Translations under genes and position numbers: made by a program | Assembly: GCF_947500045.1 (NCBI RefSeq) | Contig: NZ_CANMQQ010000001.1 | Coordinates: forward strand, 124,001-188,000 | Reading direction: 5' to 3' | DNA: 64,000 nucleotides | From: an uncultured Ruegeria sp. | Lineage (GTDB): Bacteria > Pseudomonadota > Alphaproteobacteria > Rhodobacterales > Rhodobacteraceae | Notes under the pieces: generated by a model | What the model was told of the DNA's origin: nothing | Database searches by the model: none | The model's input: only the letters and a program-made list of their open reading frames with translations | Shown: piece after piece, positions 18,053 to 28,600 of the stretch | Position numbering within the stretch: position 1 is the first letter of the stretch | How the letters are laid out: each line of letters opens with the position of its first letter

Positions 18053-18255
18053 CGTACCTACTTTGTCCGTCGTTTTTTAAGTCTTATTTTAATACGGAAT
18101 TCTAAGTGCACGAATTCAATGGGGGCAAGAACACAATAAGATGCCATTTTTGTGATGTGGCAGAATGGACTCGCAAGGGAGGGGGCGGCGCTACGCCTTG
18201 CGCATTGCCCCGGACCTGCCTAGAAGCGGCGTTCGAATGGTATCAGGAGGCCGTT

Positions 18256-19353
18256 ATGGGCTTTAAAATGGGAATTGTGGGTTTGCCGAATGTGGGCAAG
18301 TCGACCCTCTTCAATGCGCTGACAAAAACTGCAGCCGCGCAGGCCGCGAATTTCCCGTTTTGTACGATCGAACCCAATGTTGGTGATGTCGCCGTTCCTG
18401 ACGATCGGTTGGACAAGCTGGCAGCGATTGCTTCTTCAAAACAGATTATTCCAACGCGTATGACATTTGTGGACATTGCGGGCCTGGTCAAAGGCGCCTC
18501 GAAAGGTGAAGGGCTGGGGAACCAGTTTCTCGCCAATATTCGCGAAACCGACGCGATTGCCCATGTGCTGCGTTGTTTCGAGGATGGTGACGTGACCCAC
18601 GTGGATGGTCGCGTCGATCCCGTGGCCGATGCCGATACCATCGAAACCGAGCTGATGCTGGCCGATCTTGAAAGTATCGAAAAGCGTCGTGCCAATCTGG
18701 TGCGCAAGCTGAAGGGGAACGACAAAGAAGCTCAGCAGCAGGACCGATTGCTGACCGTCGCGCAAGAGATGCTGGAAAGCGGCAAACCCGCACGGCTGGT
18801 CGAGGTGTCTGAAGAAGATGCCAAGGCGTGGAAGATGCTGCAATTGCTGACCACCAAGCCGGTGCTCTATGTCTGCAATGTGTCCGAGGAGGAGGCGGCA
18901 GAGGGTAACGAATACTCGGCGAAAGTCGCCGAGATGGCTGCAGCACAGGGCAATGCCCACGTCATCATCAGCGCCAAGATCGAAGAAGAGATCAGCCTGT
19001 TGGAAGACGACGAGGCGCAGATGTTTCTTGAGGAAATGGGGTTGGAGGAACCCGGTCTCGATCGTCTGATCCGCGCCGGGTATGACCTGCTGAAGCTGGA
19101 GACCTACTTCACCGTCGGCCCGAAAGAGGCCCGCGCCTGGACCATCCGCACCGGCACCGCCGCCCCTCAGGCTGCCGGTGTGATCCACGGTGATTTCGAA
19201 AAGGGCTTCATCCGCGCCGAGACCATCGCCTATGACGACTACATTTCCGCCGATGGCGAGCAGGGCGCGAAAGAGGCTGGTAAAATGCGAGCTGAAGGAA
19301 AGGGCTATATCGTCAAAGACGGCGATGTGATGCATTTTTTGTTTAATACGTGA
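18256..19353 (+). CDS. ychF: Redox-regulated ATPase YchF (Obg-family)
   Basis: YchF binds ribosomes and prefers ATP over GTP. The 365-residue product shows the P-loop GLPNVGKSTLFNAL, the switch II DIAGLVKGASKGEGLGN, and NVSE in place of the GTP-specific NKxD, then a C-terminal TGS domain (TYFTVGPKEARAWTI, MRAEGKGYIVKDGDVMHF). ATG 18256 follows CAGGAGGCCGTT. Upstream frame to 18106 is open but has no family similarity. A weak TTGCGC/TAGAAG pair with 17-nt spacing sits at 18198-18226. Confidence 0.97.
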   Translation: MGFKMGIVGLPNVGKSTLFNALTKTAAAQAANFPFCTIEPNVGDVAVPDDRLDKLAAIASSKQIIPTRMTFVDIAGLVKGASKGEGLGNQFLANIRETDAIAHVLRCFEDGDVTHVDGRVDPVADADTIETELMLADLESIEKRRANLVRKLKGNDKEAQQQDRLLTVAQEMLESGKPARLVEVSEEDAKAWKMLQLLTTKPVLYVCNVSEEEAAEGNEYSAKVAEMAAAQGNAHVIISAKIEEEISLLEDDEAQMFLEEMGLEEPGLDRLIRAGYDLLKLETYFTVGPKEARAWTIRTGTAAPQAAGVIHGDFEKGFIRAETIAYDDYISADGEQGAKEAGKMRAEGKGYIVKDGDVMHFLFNT

Positions 19354-19543
19354 GCCGACGGGCGAGGCTTTGCGCCAGTTGTTCTGAGATAAGTTTGCGC
19401 GTCACCGGTATGTTTCATAGCCACGTCGAGAAAGGCTTCGAATTCTATTGCCGTCGGCTCTTTAGGTTGTTGAGTTGATGCCTGAATTCTGGTGAATTTG
19501 TTGACGCATGGTATTTATATAATCAAACAATCAGTAGGTTTTT

Positions 19544-20077
19544 ATGCGTTTCATTTCTCTGATATCGCTGCTGTTCTCAATCGTTATCGGATCGTTGGCA
19601 TACGCTGAAACAGCAGAAATCGATGATTGGTTGGAAATGTCGGATGCCTGTGAAACAATCGTCTTTGCTCAAGACGCCTCTGTTTTCGACGACCTTGAAC
19701 CTGCTGATCCACTTGTGAATGTTCGCGGTCTGCACGAAGTGTCCGTCTTCAACCCGAATTCATCTTTGGTCGCGAGTGCGGTATCGTCCCAAGGAACCTG
19801 GTTCTTGTGTGGCATTGCGGCAAATCCCCCGTTGCAGACACGCCTTGCCGGTTCACTCATTCAGGCTTGGTCGGAAACACAACGCCAAATAACGCAATCC
19901 GTCGAGAGCAAATTGATCGACATTGACGATGGAGTAACTTTCAACCCGGTCAGAATACGCTGCGGAGAAGGGGGGCGTCTGATTGTGGTACGGGCGTTCA
20001 AACACGAAAATGGAGAATTTCGCTTGGGGGTCGTGAATAGCCTGCCGTCGTCAATTGAAAACCCCTGTGTGAACTAG
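19544..20077 (+). CDS. Secreted protein of unknown function with four cysteines
   Basis: The 177-residue product has a signal peptide (MRFISLISLLFSIVIGSLAYA) and four Cys in the mature part (DACETI, FLCGIA, IRCGEG, NPCVN), consistent with two disulfides in the periplasm. I do not recognise the family. Base composition here is more AT-rich than in neighbours, and a perfect TATAAT lies at 19518-19523 just before the gene, so it may be a recent or weakly conserved gene. The 190 nt before it also hold a wide 10-bp inverted repeat (19352-19361 and 19451-19460). Confidence 0.6.
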   Translation: MRFISLISLLFSIVIGSLAYAETAEIDDWLEMSDACETIVFAQDASVFDDLEPADPLVNVRGLHEVSVFNPNSSLVASAVSSQGTWFLCGIAANPPLQTRLAGSLIQAWSETQRQITQSVESKLIDIDDGVTFNPVRIRCGEGGRLIVVRAFKHENGEFRLGVVNSLPSSIENPCVN

Positions 20078-20123
20078 AATCGTTCCCGCTGGGGGCGCCA
20101 TATCAGAGCGAGACAACCCCAAA

Positions 20124-21005
20124 ATGATCGAAATCCGCGACCTTCAACTTCTCAGCGCCCTCGCGCGGCATCGGCATTTTGCTAAGGCGGCTGAAGAGTG
20201 TGGAATATCGCAGCCTGCATTCTCGATGCGGATACGCAATCTTGAGGACCGGCTGGGTGTCTCGATCGTCCGTCGTGCCAACCGGTTCCAAGGCCTGACC
20301 GAAGAGGGGGAAATGATTGTCCTGCGGGCGCGTCGTATCTTGGATGATACCAAGGCGCTTGAACAACAGGTTCAGGCTGCAAAAGGTGAGATTACAGGGA
20401 CACTGATCCTTGGGGTGATCCCGACGGCGATTGCCTTCACCGGGCGTTTGATCAAACGCTTACGTGACAGCCATCCACGTATCATCACGCGGATCGAAAC
20501 CATGTCAGCAACGGCCATCCAACACCGGCTGGACGAGGGCAGTCTGGACGCGGGTATTACCTATGGTGACAGCATCGGCACTGATTTGCGGCAGGTGCAG
20601 CCCTTGTATGAGGAAACCTATGTTCTGCTGATCCCATCTCATATGACCGAGGAAACCGATCCGATCCCTTGGGCGCGTGTCGCAGAATTCCCGCTTAGCC
20701 TACTGGAGCCGCAGATGCAGAATCGCCGCATACTTGATCGGATATTTTCGGACCTCGGGCTACATCCGGACGTGGTTGCGGAAACCAGTGGGTTTACCGC
20801 CTCGATGGTGATGGCGCGCGAGGGGCTTGCGGCGACGGTTGTGCCCCGGGTTCTAATCCACGCGCTAGGGGATCTGAAAGGAACGAAGGTTCTGCCGCTG
20901 GTCGATCCTGTTGTCAGCAAGCCAATTTGTCTGGCCTCTTTGACCCGTGATCCGGAATTGCCGACAGTAGAAGCGTTGCGGGGGGTTGTGACGTCTTTCG
21001 TGTGA
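20124..21005 (+). CDS. LysR-family regulator next to formate dehydrogenase
   Basis: The 293-residue product has an N-terminal winged helix (DLQLLSALARHRHFAKAAEE, CGISQPAFSMRIRNLEDRLG) and a C-terminal substrate-binding domain. It is encoded just upstream of, and in the same direction as, the formate dehydrogenase genes, a common arrangement in this group, so it probably controls them. A GTCAA-T-TTGAC repeat lies between it and the next gene. The inducer is unknown. Confidence 0.88.
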   Translation: MIEIRDLQLLSALARHRHFAKAAEECGISQPAFSMRIRNLEDRLGVSIVRRANRFQGLTEEGEMIVLRARRILDDTKALEQQVQAAKGEITGTLILGVIPTAIAFTGRLIKRLRDSHPRIITRIETMSATAIQHRLDEGSLDAGITYGDSIGTDLRQVQPLYEETYVLLIPSHMTEETDPIPWARVAEFPLSLLEPQMQNRRILDRIFSDLGLHPDVVAETSGFTASMVMAREGLAATVVPRVLIHALGDLKGTKVLPLVDPVVSKPICLASLTRDPELPTVEALRGVVTSFV

Positions 21006-21034
21006 TAAGCTACCGTTATCGTGCGATTGGATTT

Positions 21035-21045
21035 GTCAATTTGAC
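21035..21045 (+). promoter_or_regulatory. Small inverted repeat before the formate dehydrogenase genes
   Basis: GTCAA-T-TTGAC lies in the 85-nt gap between the LysR gene and the first dehydrogenase gene; ATCGT (21018-21022) and ACGAT (21044-21048) add a wider, weaker pair. It could be the LysR binding site. Confidence 0.3.
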
Positions 21046-21090
21046 GATATGCTGATCTGATGACACTGGGAACCCCAATCGGAGGGCATC

Positions 21091-22794
21091 ATGGCACCAT
21101 TAGATACCAAGCAATCGGGCGCACCCAAGGGCGTCTGGAAGTCAGGTAAAGGCAAGGGGCGGCATACGCCCAAGGGCCGTCAGTTCACGGATGAGGCGCA
21201 GGCCGAAATTGCGCGCCTGCTGGGTGATCGCCCGCGCCGCCGCGACTTGCTGATCGAATTCCTGCATTTGATTCAAGATGAACAGGGCCATATCAGCGCC
21301 GATCACATTGCCGCATTGGCGGTTGAGATGCGGATCGGTCAGGCGGAAATCTATGAGACCGCCACATTCTATGCCCATTTTGATGTGGTCAAAGAGGATG
21401 AGACGCCTCCGCCTGCCTTGACCATCCGGGTGTGCGATTCACTGTCCTGCGAGTTGGCTGGTGCCCAACAGTTGCAAAAGGCTCTGGAAGACGGGCTTGA
21501 TGCATCACAAGTGCGTGTCCTTCGGGCGCCCTGCATGGGCCGCTGTGATACCGCGCCTGTGCTTGAGATCGGTCACAATCATATCGACCATGCGACCCCT
21601 GAAAAGGTGCAGGCCGCGATTGCCGCCGATGATACCCACGCGCATTTGCCTGACTATGAAACCTTTGCCGCCTTCTCGGCAAACGGCGGCTACGCCAAGC
21701 TGAAAGAGCTGCGAGAAAGCGGCGATTGGGAAAAGGTGCAAGAAGACGTCTTGTCCTCGGGCCTGCGCGGTCTGGGTGGTGCGGGTTTCCCGTCCGGCAA
21801 GAAATGGGGCTTTGTTCGCATGAATGAAGGCCCGCGCTATCTGGCCGTGAATGGCGATGAAGGTGAGCCCGGTACGTTCAAAGACCGCTATTATCTTGAG
21901 CGCACACCGCATGTATTCCTTGAGGGTATGCTGATCGCTGCCTGGGCGGTCGAGGCCGAGACCTGCTTTATCTATATGCGCGACGAATACCCGGCGGTGC
22001 TGGAGATTCTGCGCCGTGAAATCGCAGCGCTGGAAGACGCCGGGATTGTTGAACCGGGATATATCGACCTCCGCCGAGGCGCAGGTGCTTACATCTGTGG
22101 TGAAGAATCCGCGATGATTGAATCAATCGAAGGTAAAAAGGGCCTGCCGCGTCACCGTCCTCCGTTCGTGGCTCAGGTTGGGGTCTTTAACCACCCGACC
22201 TTGGTGCACAATGTCGAGACACTGTGTTGGGTGTCCAAGATTTGTCGCGAGGGGCCAGAGTGCCTTAACAGCACGGAAAAGAATGGCCGCAAGGGTCTGC
22301 GCAGCTATTCAGTCTCGGGTCGGGTCGCGAAGCCAGGCGTTTACCTGTTGCCCGCGGGTTCGACCATTCTGGACGTGATCGATGCCGCTGGAGGCATGGC
22401 CGAAGGGCAGACCTTTAAGGCGTATCAGCCGGGTGGTCCGTCTTCGGGTCTGCTGCCTGCGTCGATGGACGATATTCCGCTGGATTTCGACACGCTGCAA
22501 CCGCATGGCACCTTCATCGGCTCTGCCGCTGTGGTGGTTCTGTCCGATCAGGACACCGCCCGCGATGCAGCGCTGAACATGTTGCGGTTCTTCGAGGATG
22601 AAAGCTGCGGTCAGTGCACGCCGTGCCGTGCAGGTTGCGAAAAGGCGGTGAAGCTGATGCAGGCCGACAAGTGGGATCAGGACCTGCTGGAAGATCTGTG
22701 TCAGGTCATGGGCGATGCGTCGATCTGCGGTTTGGGGCAGGCCGCCCCGAACCCGATCCGCCTGGTCATGAAACACTTCGCTGACGAAATCTGA
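21091..22794 (+). CDS. NAD-dependent formate dehydrogenase, fused NuoE/NuoF-like beta subunit
   Basis: This subunit passes electrons from the catalytic subunit to NAD+. The 567-residue product is a fusion. Residues about 30-180 are NuoE/FdsG-like, with [2Fe-2S] cysteines in CDSLSCELAG and APCMGRCDTAP. The rest is NuoF/FdsB-like, with the NADH/FMN loop RGLGGAGFPSGKKWGF, NGDEGEPGTFKDR and a [4Fe-4S] site ESCGQCTPCRAGC. The same fusion is known in the Fdh1 enzyme of Methylorubrum. ATG 21091 follows CGGAGGGCATC; the catalytic gene follows after 13 nt. Confidence 0.94.
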   Translation: MAPLDTKQSGAPKGVWKSGKGKGRHTPKGRQFTDEAQAEIARLLGDRPRRRDLLIEFLHLIQDEQGHISADHIAALAVEMRIGQAEIYETATFYAHFDVVKEDETPPPALTIRVCDSLSCELAGAQQLQKALEDGLDASQVRVLRAPCMGRCDTAPVLEIGHNHIDHATPEKVQAAIAADDTHAHLPDYETFAAFSANGGYAKLKELRESGDWEKVQEDVLSSGLRGLGGAGFPSGKKWGFVRMNEGPRYLAVNGDEGEPGTFKDRYYLERTPHVFLEGMLIAAWAVEAETCFIYMRDEYPAVLEILRREIAALEDAGIVEPGYIDLRRGAGAYICGEESAMIESIEGKKGLPRHRPPFVAQVGVFNHPTLVHNVETLCWVSKICREGPECLNSTEKNGRKGLRSYSVSGRVAKPGVYLLPAGSTILDVIDAAGGMAEGQTFKAYQPGGPSSGLLPASMDDIPLDFDTLQPHGTFIGSAAVVVLSDQDTARDAALNMLRFFEDESCGQCTPCRAGCEKAVKLMQADKWDQDLLEDLCQVMGDASICGLGQAAPNPIRLVMKHFADEI

Positions 22795-22807
22795 GGGAGA
22801 CAGAGCC

Positions 22808-25591
22808 ATGCTGGATGCAAGCACAACCAAGACCGTCACCTTCAACCTGAATGGCGATGACGTTACCGTGCCCGAGGGCACCACGATCTGGGACGCGGCC
22901 AATGGCCAGGGCCTGATCATTCCGCACCTTTGCCACAAACCGGCACCGGGTTATGCCCCGGACGGTAACTGCCGCGCCTGTATGGTCGAGGTGGAAGGCG
23001 AGCGCACTTTGGTTGCCTCGTGTATCCGCCCTGCAGCAGAGGGCATGGTCGTGAAAACCGACACCGACCGCGCCGAGAAATCGCGCGCAATGGTGATGGA
23101 ATTGCTGGTGGCCGATCAGCCCGAGGAGGCGCACGACACATCCAGCCACTTCTGGGACATGGCGAAGCTGAATGATGTCAGCGACAGCCGTTTTCCGGCG
23201 AAAGAGGCCGAGAAAATCCCGCTGCTTGATGACAGCCATATTGCGATGCGCGTCAATCTGGATGCCTGTATCAACTGCAACCTCTGCGTTCGTGCCTGCC
23301 GCGATGTGCAGGTGAACGATGTGATCGGCATGGCCGGTCGCGGGCATACCGCGCAGGTGGTGTTCGACCAGAATGATCCGATGGGAGCGTCCACTTGTGT
23401 GGCCTGTGGTGAATGCGTTCAGGCATGCCCGACTGGCGCGCTGATGCCCGCCACGGTGCTGGATGACCAGCAGAAGGGCGACAGCAAAGACTACGACTCT
23501 GAGACCGAAAGCGTCTGCCCGTTCTGCGGTGTGGGCTGCAAGGTCTCGCTGAAGGTCAAGGACGGCAAGGTCAAATATGTCGAGGGTATCAACGGCCCCG
23601 CCAACGAAGGCCGTCTTTGTGTCAAAGGCCGCTTCGGGTTCGACTATATCCACCACCCGCATCGTTTGACCAAGCCGTTGATCCGGCGTGAAGACGCTCC
23701 GACCAAGGGTTTGAACGTCGATCCGGGCAATCTGGAAACCCATTTCCGCGAAGCGACATGGGAAGAGGCGATGGATTTGGCCGCCACAAAGCTGATGGCC
23801 CTGCGTGAGGATGACCCGCGCAATGTGGCGGGCTTTGGTTCGGCCAAATGCACCAACGAAGAAGCATATCTGTTCCAGAAATTCATTCGGCAGGGATTCC
23901 GCCACAACAATGTCGATCACTGTACGCGCCTTTGCCATGCATCGTCCGTGGCGGCTTTGATCGAGAACGTCGGTTCAGGTGCAGTGACCGCGACCTTCAA
24001 TGAGGTCGAAAACTCGGACGTGGTCATCATCATCGGGGCCAACCCGATCGAAAACCATCCCGTTGCTGCGACCTACTTTAAGCAATTTACAAAACGCGGC
24101 GGCAAGTTGATCGTGATGGATCCGCGCGGTGTTGGCATGCGCAAGTTTGCCGATGAAATGCTGCAATTCCGTCCGGGTGCTGATGTCTCGATGCTCAACG
24201 CGATTATGAACGTGATCGTGGAAGAGGAGCTTTACGACAGCCAGTACATCCACCGTTGGACCGAGAACTGGGAGGCCGAAAAAGAACACCTGCGTGCCTT
24301 CACGCCCGAGGCGATGGCGCCAATCTGCGGCATCGAACCGGATCAGCTGCGCCGTGTCGCACGTACCTTTGCCCAGGCCAAGGCCGGTCTGATCTTCTGG
24401 GGCATGGGCGTCAGCCAGCATATTCACGGCACCGACAACTCGCGCTGCCTGATCTCGCTGGCCCTGATGACTGGCAATGTCGGTAAACCCGGTGCAGGTT
24501 TGCACCCGCTGCGCGGTCAGAACAACGTGCAGGGTGCGTCCGATGCAGGTCTGATCCCGATGTTCTTGCCGGACTACAAGACTGTCACGGATGACAATAT
24601 ACGGGCGCAGTTCACAGATGTCTGGGGGTCCGAGGATTTCTCGAATGAGAAAGGGCTGACCGTTACCGAGATCATCGATCAAGCGTATCAAGGCAATATC
24701 AAGGGCATGTATATCCAGGGTGAAAACCCGGCCATGTCCGACCCCGATGTTGGTCACGCGCGTGAGGCGCTTGCCAAGCTTGAGCTGATGATCGTGCAGG
24801 ATATCTTCCTGACCGAGACGGCGAACTATGCCGATATCATCCTGCCTGCATCGGCGCTCTATGAAAAGAACGGCACCGTGTCGAATACCAACCGTCAGGT
24901 GCAGCGCGTGCGCCCTGCTGTTACACCTCCGGGTGAGGCGCGTGAGGATTGGAAGATCACTGTCGAACTGGCGCAGCGTATCGGGTTGAATTGGGATTAC
25001 ACGGATGTATCTCAGGTGTTCAACGAGATGAAGCTGACGATGGAGTCACTTGACAACATCACGTGGGAGCGTCTTGAAACCGAGACGATCACATACCCGT
25101 CTTTATCCGAAACGGATCCGGGCCAGTCTATCGTGTTCGGAGATGGTTTCCCGCGTACGGATGGCAGGGCGAAATTCACCCCGGCCAGTGTCATCCCGCC
25201 GGATGAGGCGCCGGATGACGAATATCCGATGATCGCCACCACGGGTCGTCAGTTAGAGCATTGGCACACAGGTTCGATGACCCGCCGTGCGACTGTTCTG
25301 GATGCTGTTGAGCCTGAGGCGAACTGTTCCATGAATCCCCGAACGCTCAAGCTGATGGGGATCGAGCCGGGTGAGATGATCCGGCTGACCACACGCCGCG
25401 GTTCGATCAAAATCATGGTGCGAGCCGACCGGGCGATTGCCGAAGATATGGTGTTCATCCCGTTCGCCTATGTCGAGGCGGCGGCGAACATCCTGACCAA
25501 CTCGGCCATCGATCCTTATGGCAAAATTCCCGAATTCAAGTTTTCGGCCATTCGGGTCGACAAGATCGACGACGCCATCGCGGCGGAATAA
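22808..25591 (+). CDS. Formate dehydrogenase catalytic (alpha) subunit, molybdopterin type
   Basis: It oxidises formate to CO2 at a Mo- or W-bis-pterin centre. The 927-residue product has, in order, a [2Fe-2S] domain (PDGNCRACMVEVEGERT), two [4Fe-4S] ferredoxin motifs (CINCNLCVRAC, CVACGECVQACPTGAL), the pterin-domain cluster CPFCGVGCKVSLKV, and the active-site Cys 376-His 377 in HCTRLCHASS, followed by the dinucleotide-binding C-terminal part. The metal is a Cys ligand type, not selenocysteine. Similarity to Fdh1A suggests tungsten is possible, which is inference. fdhD-like maturation genes are not in the window. Confidence 0.95.
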   Translation: MLDASTTKTVTFNLNGDDVTVPEGTTIWDAANGQGLIIPHLCHKPAPGYAPDGNCRACMVEVEGERTLVASCIRPAAEGMVVKTDTDRAEKSRAMVMELLVADQPEEAHDTSSHFWDMAKLNDVSDSRFPAKEAEKIPLLDDSHIAMRVNLDACINCNLCVRACRDVQVNDVIGMAGRGHTAQVVFDQNDPMGASTCVACGECVQACPTGALMPATVLDDQQKGDSKDYDSETESVCPFCGVGCKVSLKVKDGKVKYVEGINGPANEGRLCVKGRFGFDYIHHPHRLTKPLIRREDAPTKGLNVDPGNLETHFREATWEEAMDLAATKLMALREDDPRNVAGFGSAKCTNEEAYLFQKFIRQGFRHNNVDHCTRLCHASSVAALIENVGSGAVTATFNEVENSDVVIIIGANPIENHPVAATYFKQFTKRGGKLIVMDPRGVGMRKFADEMLQFRPGADVSMLNAIMNVIVEEELYDSQYIHRWTENWEAEKEHLRAFTPEAMAPICGIEPDQLRRVARTFAQAKAGLIFWGMGVSQHIHGTDNSRCLISLALMTGNVGKPGAGLHPLRGQNNVQGASDAGLIPMFLPDYKTVTDDNIRAQFTDVWGSEDFSNEKGLTVTEIIDQAYQGNIKGMYIQGENPAMSDPDVGHAREALAKLELMIVQDIFLTETANYADIILPASALYEKNGTVSNTNRQVQRVRPAVTPPGEAREDWKITVELAQRIGLNWDYTDVSQVFNEMKLTMESLDNITWERLETETITYPSLSETDPGQSIVFGDGFPRTDGRAKFTPASVIPPDEAPDDEYPMIATTGRQLEHWHTGSMTRRATVLDAVEPEANCSMNPRTLKLMGIEPGEMIRLTTRRGSIKIMVRADRAIAEDMVFIPFAYVEAAANILTNSAIDPYGKIPEFKFSAIRVDKIDDAIAAE

Positions 25592-25609
25592 GCCGATTAC
25601 ATCGGAAAC

Positions 25610-25638
25610 AGGGCGGTTCTTTGGAACCGCCCTTTTTT
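25610..25638 (+). terminator. Intrinsic terminator of the formate dehydrogenase operon
   Basis: AGGGCGGTTC (25610-25619) pairs with GAACCGCCCT (25624-25633) over a TTTG loop and runs into TTTTTT. It starts 18 nt after the alpha-subunit stop and sits between two convergent operons. Confidence 0.93.
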
Positions 25639-25642
25639 CTGA

Positions 25643-28600
25643 TCAATAATCCCGTTCGAAGAAGATACCCAGGCCCGTTTCACCCCGGCCATCGACGGTG
25701 CCGCGAACCGTGAAACTGTCCGTTACGTCGAGGTTCAGATTCACTTCGGTGTCACCTTCGGTGTTAACGGTGAAATCGGTGTAGAGATTGTCACTTAAGT
25801 AAGCCCCCGCGCCAAGGCTGCCCCCGCCGCCTTCAGTTGCGCCCAGATCGACGGTATCAAGACCCGTGGCCTCGCGTACGCCCTTGGTTGCGTCCCCGCC
25901 CGCGCCGCTAAGCTGGGCAAGAGAGGCCGCCATTTGGGCGATAACGAAAGGCGATAACTCGGAGAAACGGTTGCCAAATAAAAGCATGGCCAGCGCTTCT
26001 TCGGTTGGGCGTTCCGGGTCAGAGAACACGTTGACCTCGGGCGAATCCAATGGTCCTGCAATCTCGATTGTTGCAGTACCGTCCGAGGTGCTGGAGGAAG
26101 ATTCGAATTCGATATAGGGGGTCAGGTCGCCTTGAAGGGTAACCAGACCTTTGGTCAGGGCAAGGCGTCGACCCAGAATATCGATGTTGCCTCGGATAAG
26201 TTCGATCTGGCCCGATGGAACGACGGATGTCGTAGAGCCGCCGATCTGTATGCGACCGCCCAATTCGGCATTCACACCGCGCCCGCGCACAAAGACAGCC
26301 TTGGGCGCAAGCAGGCCGATATCCAATGACATGCGGGAGTTGCTTTTGGCTTTGTCTTCGGTTTCGACCAGATTGGCCCGTTCCCGCGTAACGAAACCGG
26401 CACGGCTTTCATTGAGATGGTCGATCGTGGGGATCGGGGCCGCACCGACCGCACCTGCAGCGGCGGCGAGGTTGATATTGGTTTCGCCAAAATTGATCTG
26501 CCCGGCCAACGCGCTGTTTCCAGCCAAAGCTCCGGTCAGGGCGATCTGACCATTCAATGTGGTTTCGTACAGCAGCTTATCGGTCAGCACGAGATTGTTG
26601 AGCGCCGTGGTGATCTGCGTATTGAAAGGCGGGGTCAGATCGATCGGGCCGTTGACGGTGAAGCCTCCACCAGCACGCAAACCGCCCTGCAATGCAATCG
26701 TGGCGCGGCTTTGAGCGATGTTAACCGAGCCTCCGATGTCGGTGATGGTCTGTCCCACCTCTGGCAGCGCCATCGATGCGCCTGATGTCGATATCGATCC
26801 GCTGAGCGCGTTCAACGCGGGTGCCCCTTTTAGGGCAAGATCAAAGCGGGCCGTGCCCGCCAGATTGTTGGGTGAGATAAAGGTGTTGGCGATGCCGATA
26901 TTGACGCCACCTTGCATCTTCAGGTCCGCCTGGCCGCTGCTTTCGTCAAAAGTACCAGCGACAGTTGTATTGATCTGGGCGGGGCCGTCTGCTTTGGCAT
27001 CAATTGTCCACGTACCAGCGTCGCGTCGCGCGGTTCCGCTGGCCGAGACGGTCCCTGGGAAATCCGGAACCAAGCGTTCAAGTTTGTTCAGGCGGGCCTC
27101 AAATTCGAGATCGGCGATACCACTGGTCTCAACGGATCCGCTAAGATTTGCGTAGGAGCTGTCAGGGCCCTGCAAGCGGGCATTGCCTTCCAATCCAGAT
27201 GCGGTTGGGGCGACATTTCCATCCAGTTTGAGGGGTCCGGAAAGTGTAGAGGAAAGACGCCCGATGTCGTCCAGCATGGCCGAGAAATCAAGGCCGCCAG
27301 CATCGCGGTCCAGTCGCCCCGATGCATCTGCCGTCAGTGCGGTTCCCTGCAAACGGAATGTGCGGATATTCAGCCCCTGATCATCATTGGCCGCATCCAC
27401 ATCAAACGTGGTTCTTCCCTGCACCAGTGCATCGACAGCCTGGATGCCTGTTCCAAGGTCATCTGCGCTCAGCTTGCCAATGATATCGAATGTCTTGCTT
27501 GCTTGTGCCGCGCGGCCGGTAATATCTGCATTGATCGATCCGGCCAGATCGCGCCCTGCGAGGCCTGAGAATAAAGACAGGTCGGGCGCGTTCACCTTGG
27601 CGCTTCCATCCACGGCGATGTTGCCGGTCGGGTCATCAATGGTTGCGCCGATCTCGGCAGTCAGGGCTGCGTTTTTGATTGTCGCACTTCGGATGGTAAT
27701 CTGATCACCCGAATGCGCGCCGTCCAGATTGATCGATGTCCGGCCTTTCAGCAACGGATCAAATTCGCTCATGCCAGTCTGGATATTTGTACCGATCACA
27801 CTGGCTTGACCGTCGAACTCGAGCGTTTGCACAGTGCCTTTGCCATCCAGCCGGGCCTGCAAAGTTCCGGCCAGATCCCGTTTGGCGATACCGGAAAAAA
27901 CTGCCAGATCGGGGGCGTTGACGCTGGCCTGACCGTCAATTGTCAGATTGCCATTGGGGGTTGTGACTGTGCCGCTGGCTTGCGCGCTCAGCGCGTCGCC
28001 GTCGATGGTGAACGCGCGAATGGACAGACCATCGGTGCCGCGTTCGGCGTCCAGCACGATCTCGGTCTCGCCAGTAATCAACGGATCGATGTCATCGCGC
28101 CCGGTTACCAGATCGCGCCCGTTCACTGTGACCTTGCCGTCAAAGCTGCGCTCCAGCGGTGAGCCCTTGCCCTTGATCTGGATCGAGGCTGCGCCGCCAA
28201 GTTGAAGCTGGGCCAGATCAGAAAACCGCGACAGGTCCGTTGCCTGCAGTAGGGCCGAGCCATCAACCTGCAAACCGCTTGCAAGCCCACTGATAAGCGC
28301 ATCGGCATCAAGGGTGTAATCGCTGCCAACCACTTCGAAGTCGTTCAGTTGCAATGACTGGTCGCTGCCATAGTCGAACTTTCCATCCAGCGTGATCTGA
28401 TCACCGACGGCTGCGTTCAATGCCGTGTCCGTCAGATCGATACCATCCAGTACGGCCTGCAGATCACCACCGATCGACAATCCATCAGTCTGATCCAGCG
28501 TGCCTTGCCCGCTGATCCGGGCATGATCAAGATTCAGGTTGGGGGTCTCAACTTTGTTGGTTGTCAGGTTCAGGTCCCAGAGATTGCCATTCGCGGTATT

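Noticed and set aside
19354..19500. Minus-strand open stretch that reads like protein (KEPTAIEFEAFLDVAMKH) after ychF
   Set aside because: No start with ribosome site, short, bounded by stops, no family recognised; probably chance or a decayed fragment.
22766..23938. 390-codon minus-strand frame inside the formate dehydrogenase genes
   Set aside because: Antisense shadow; plus strand has cofactor motifs throughout.
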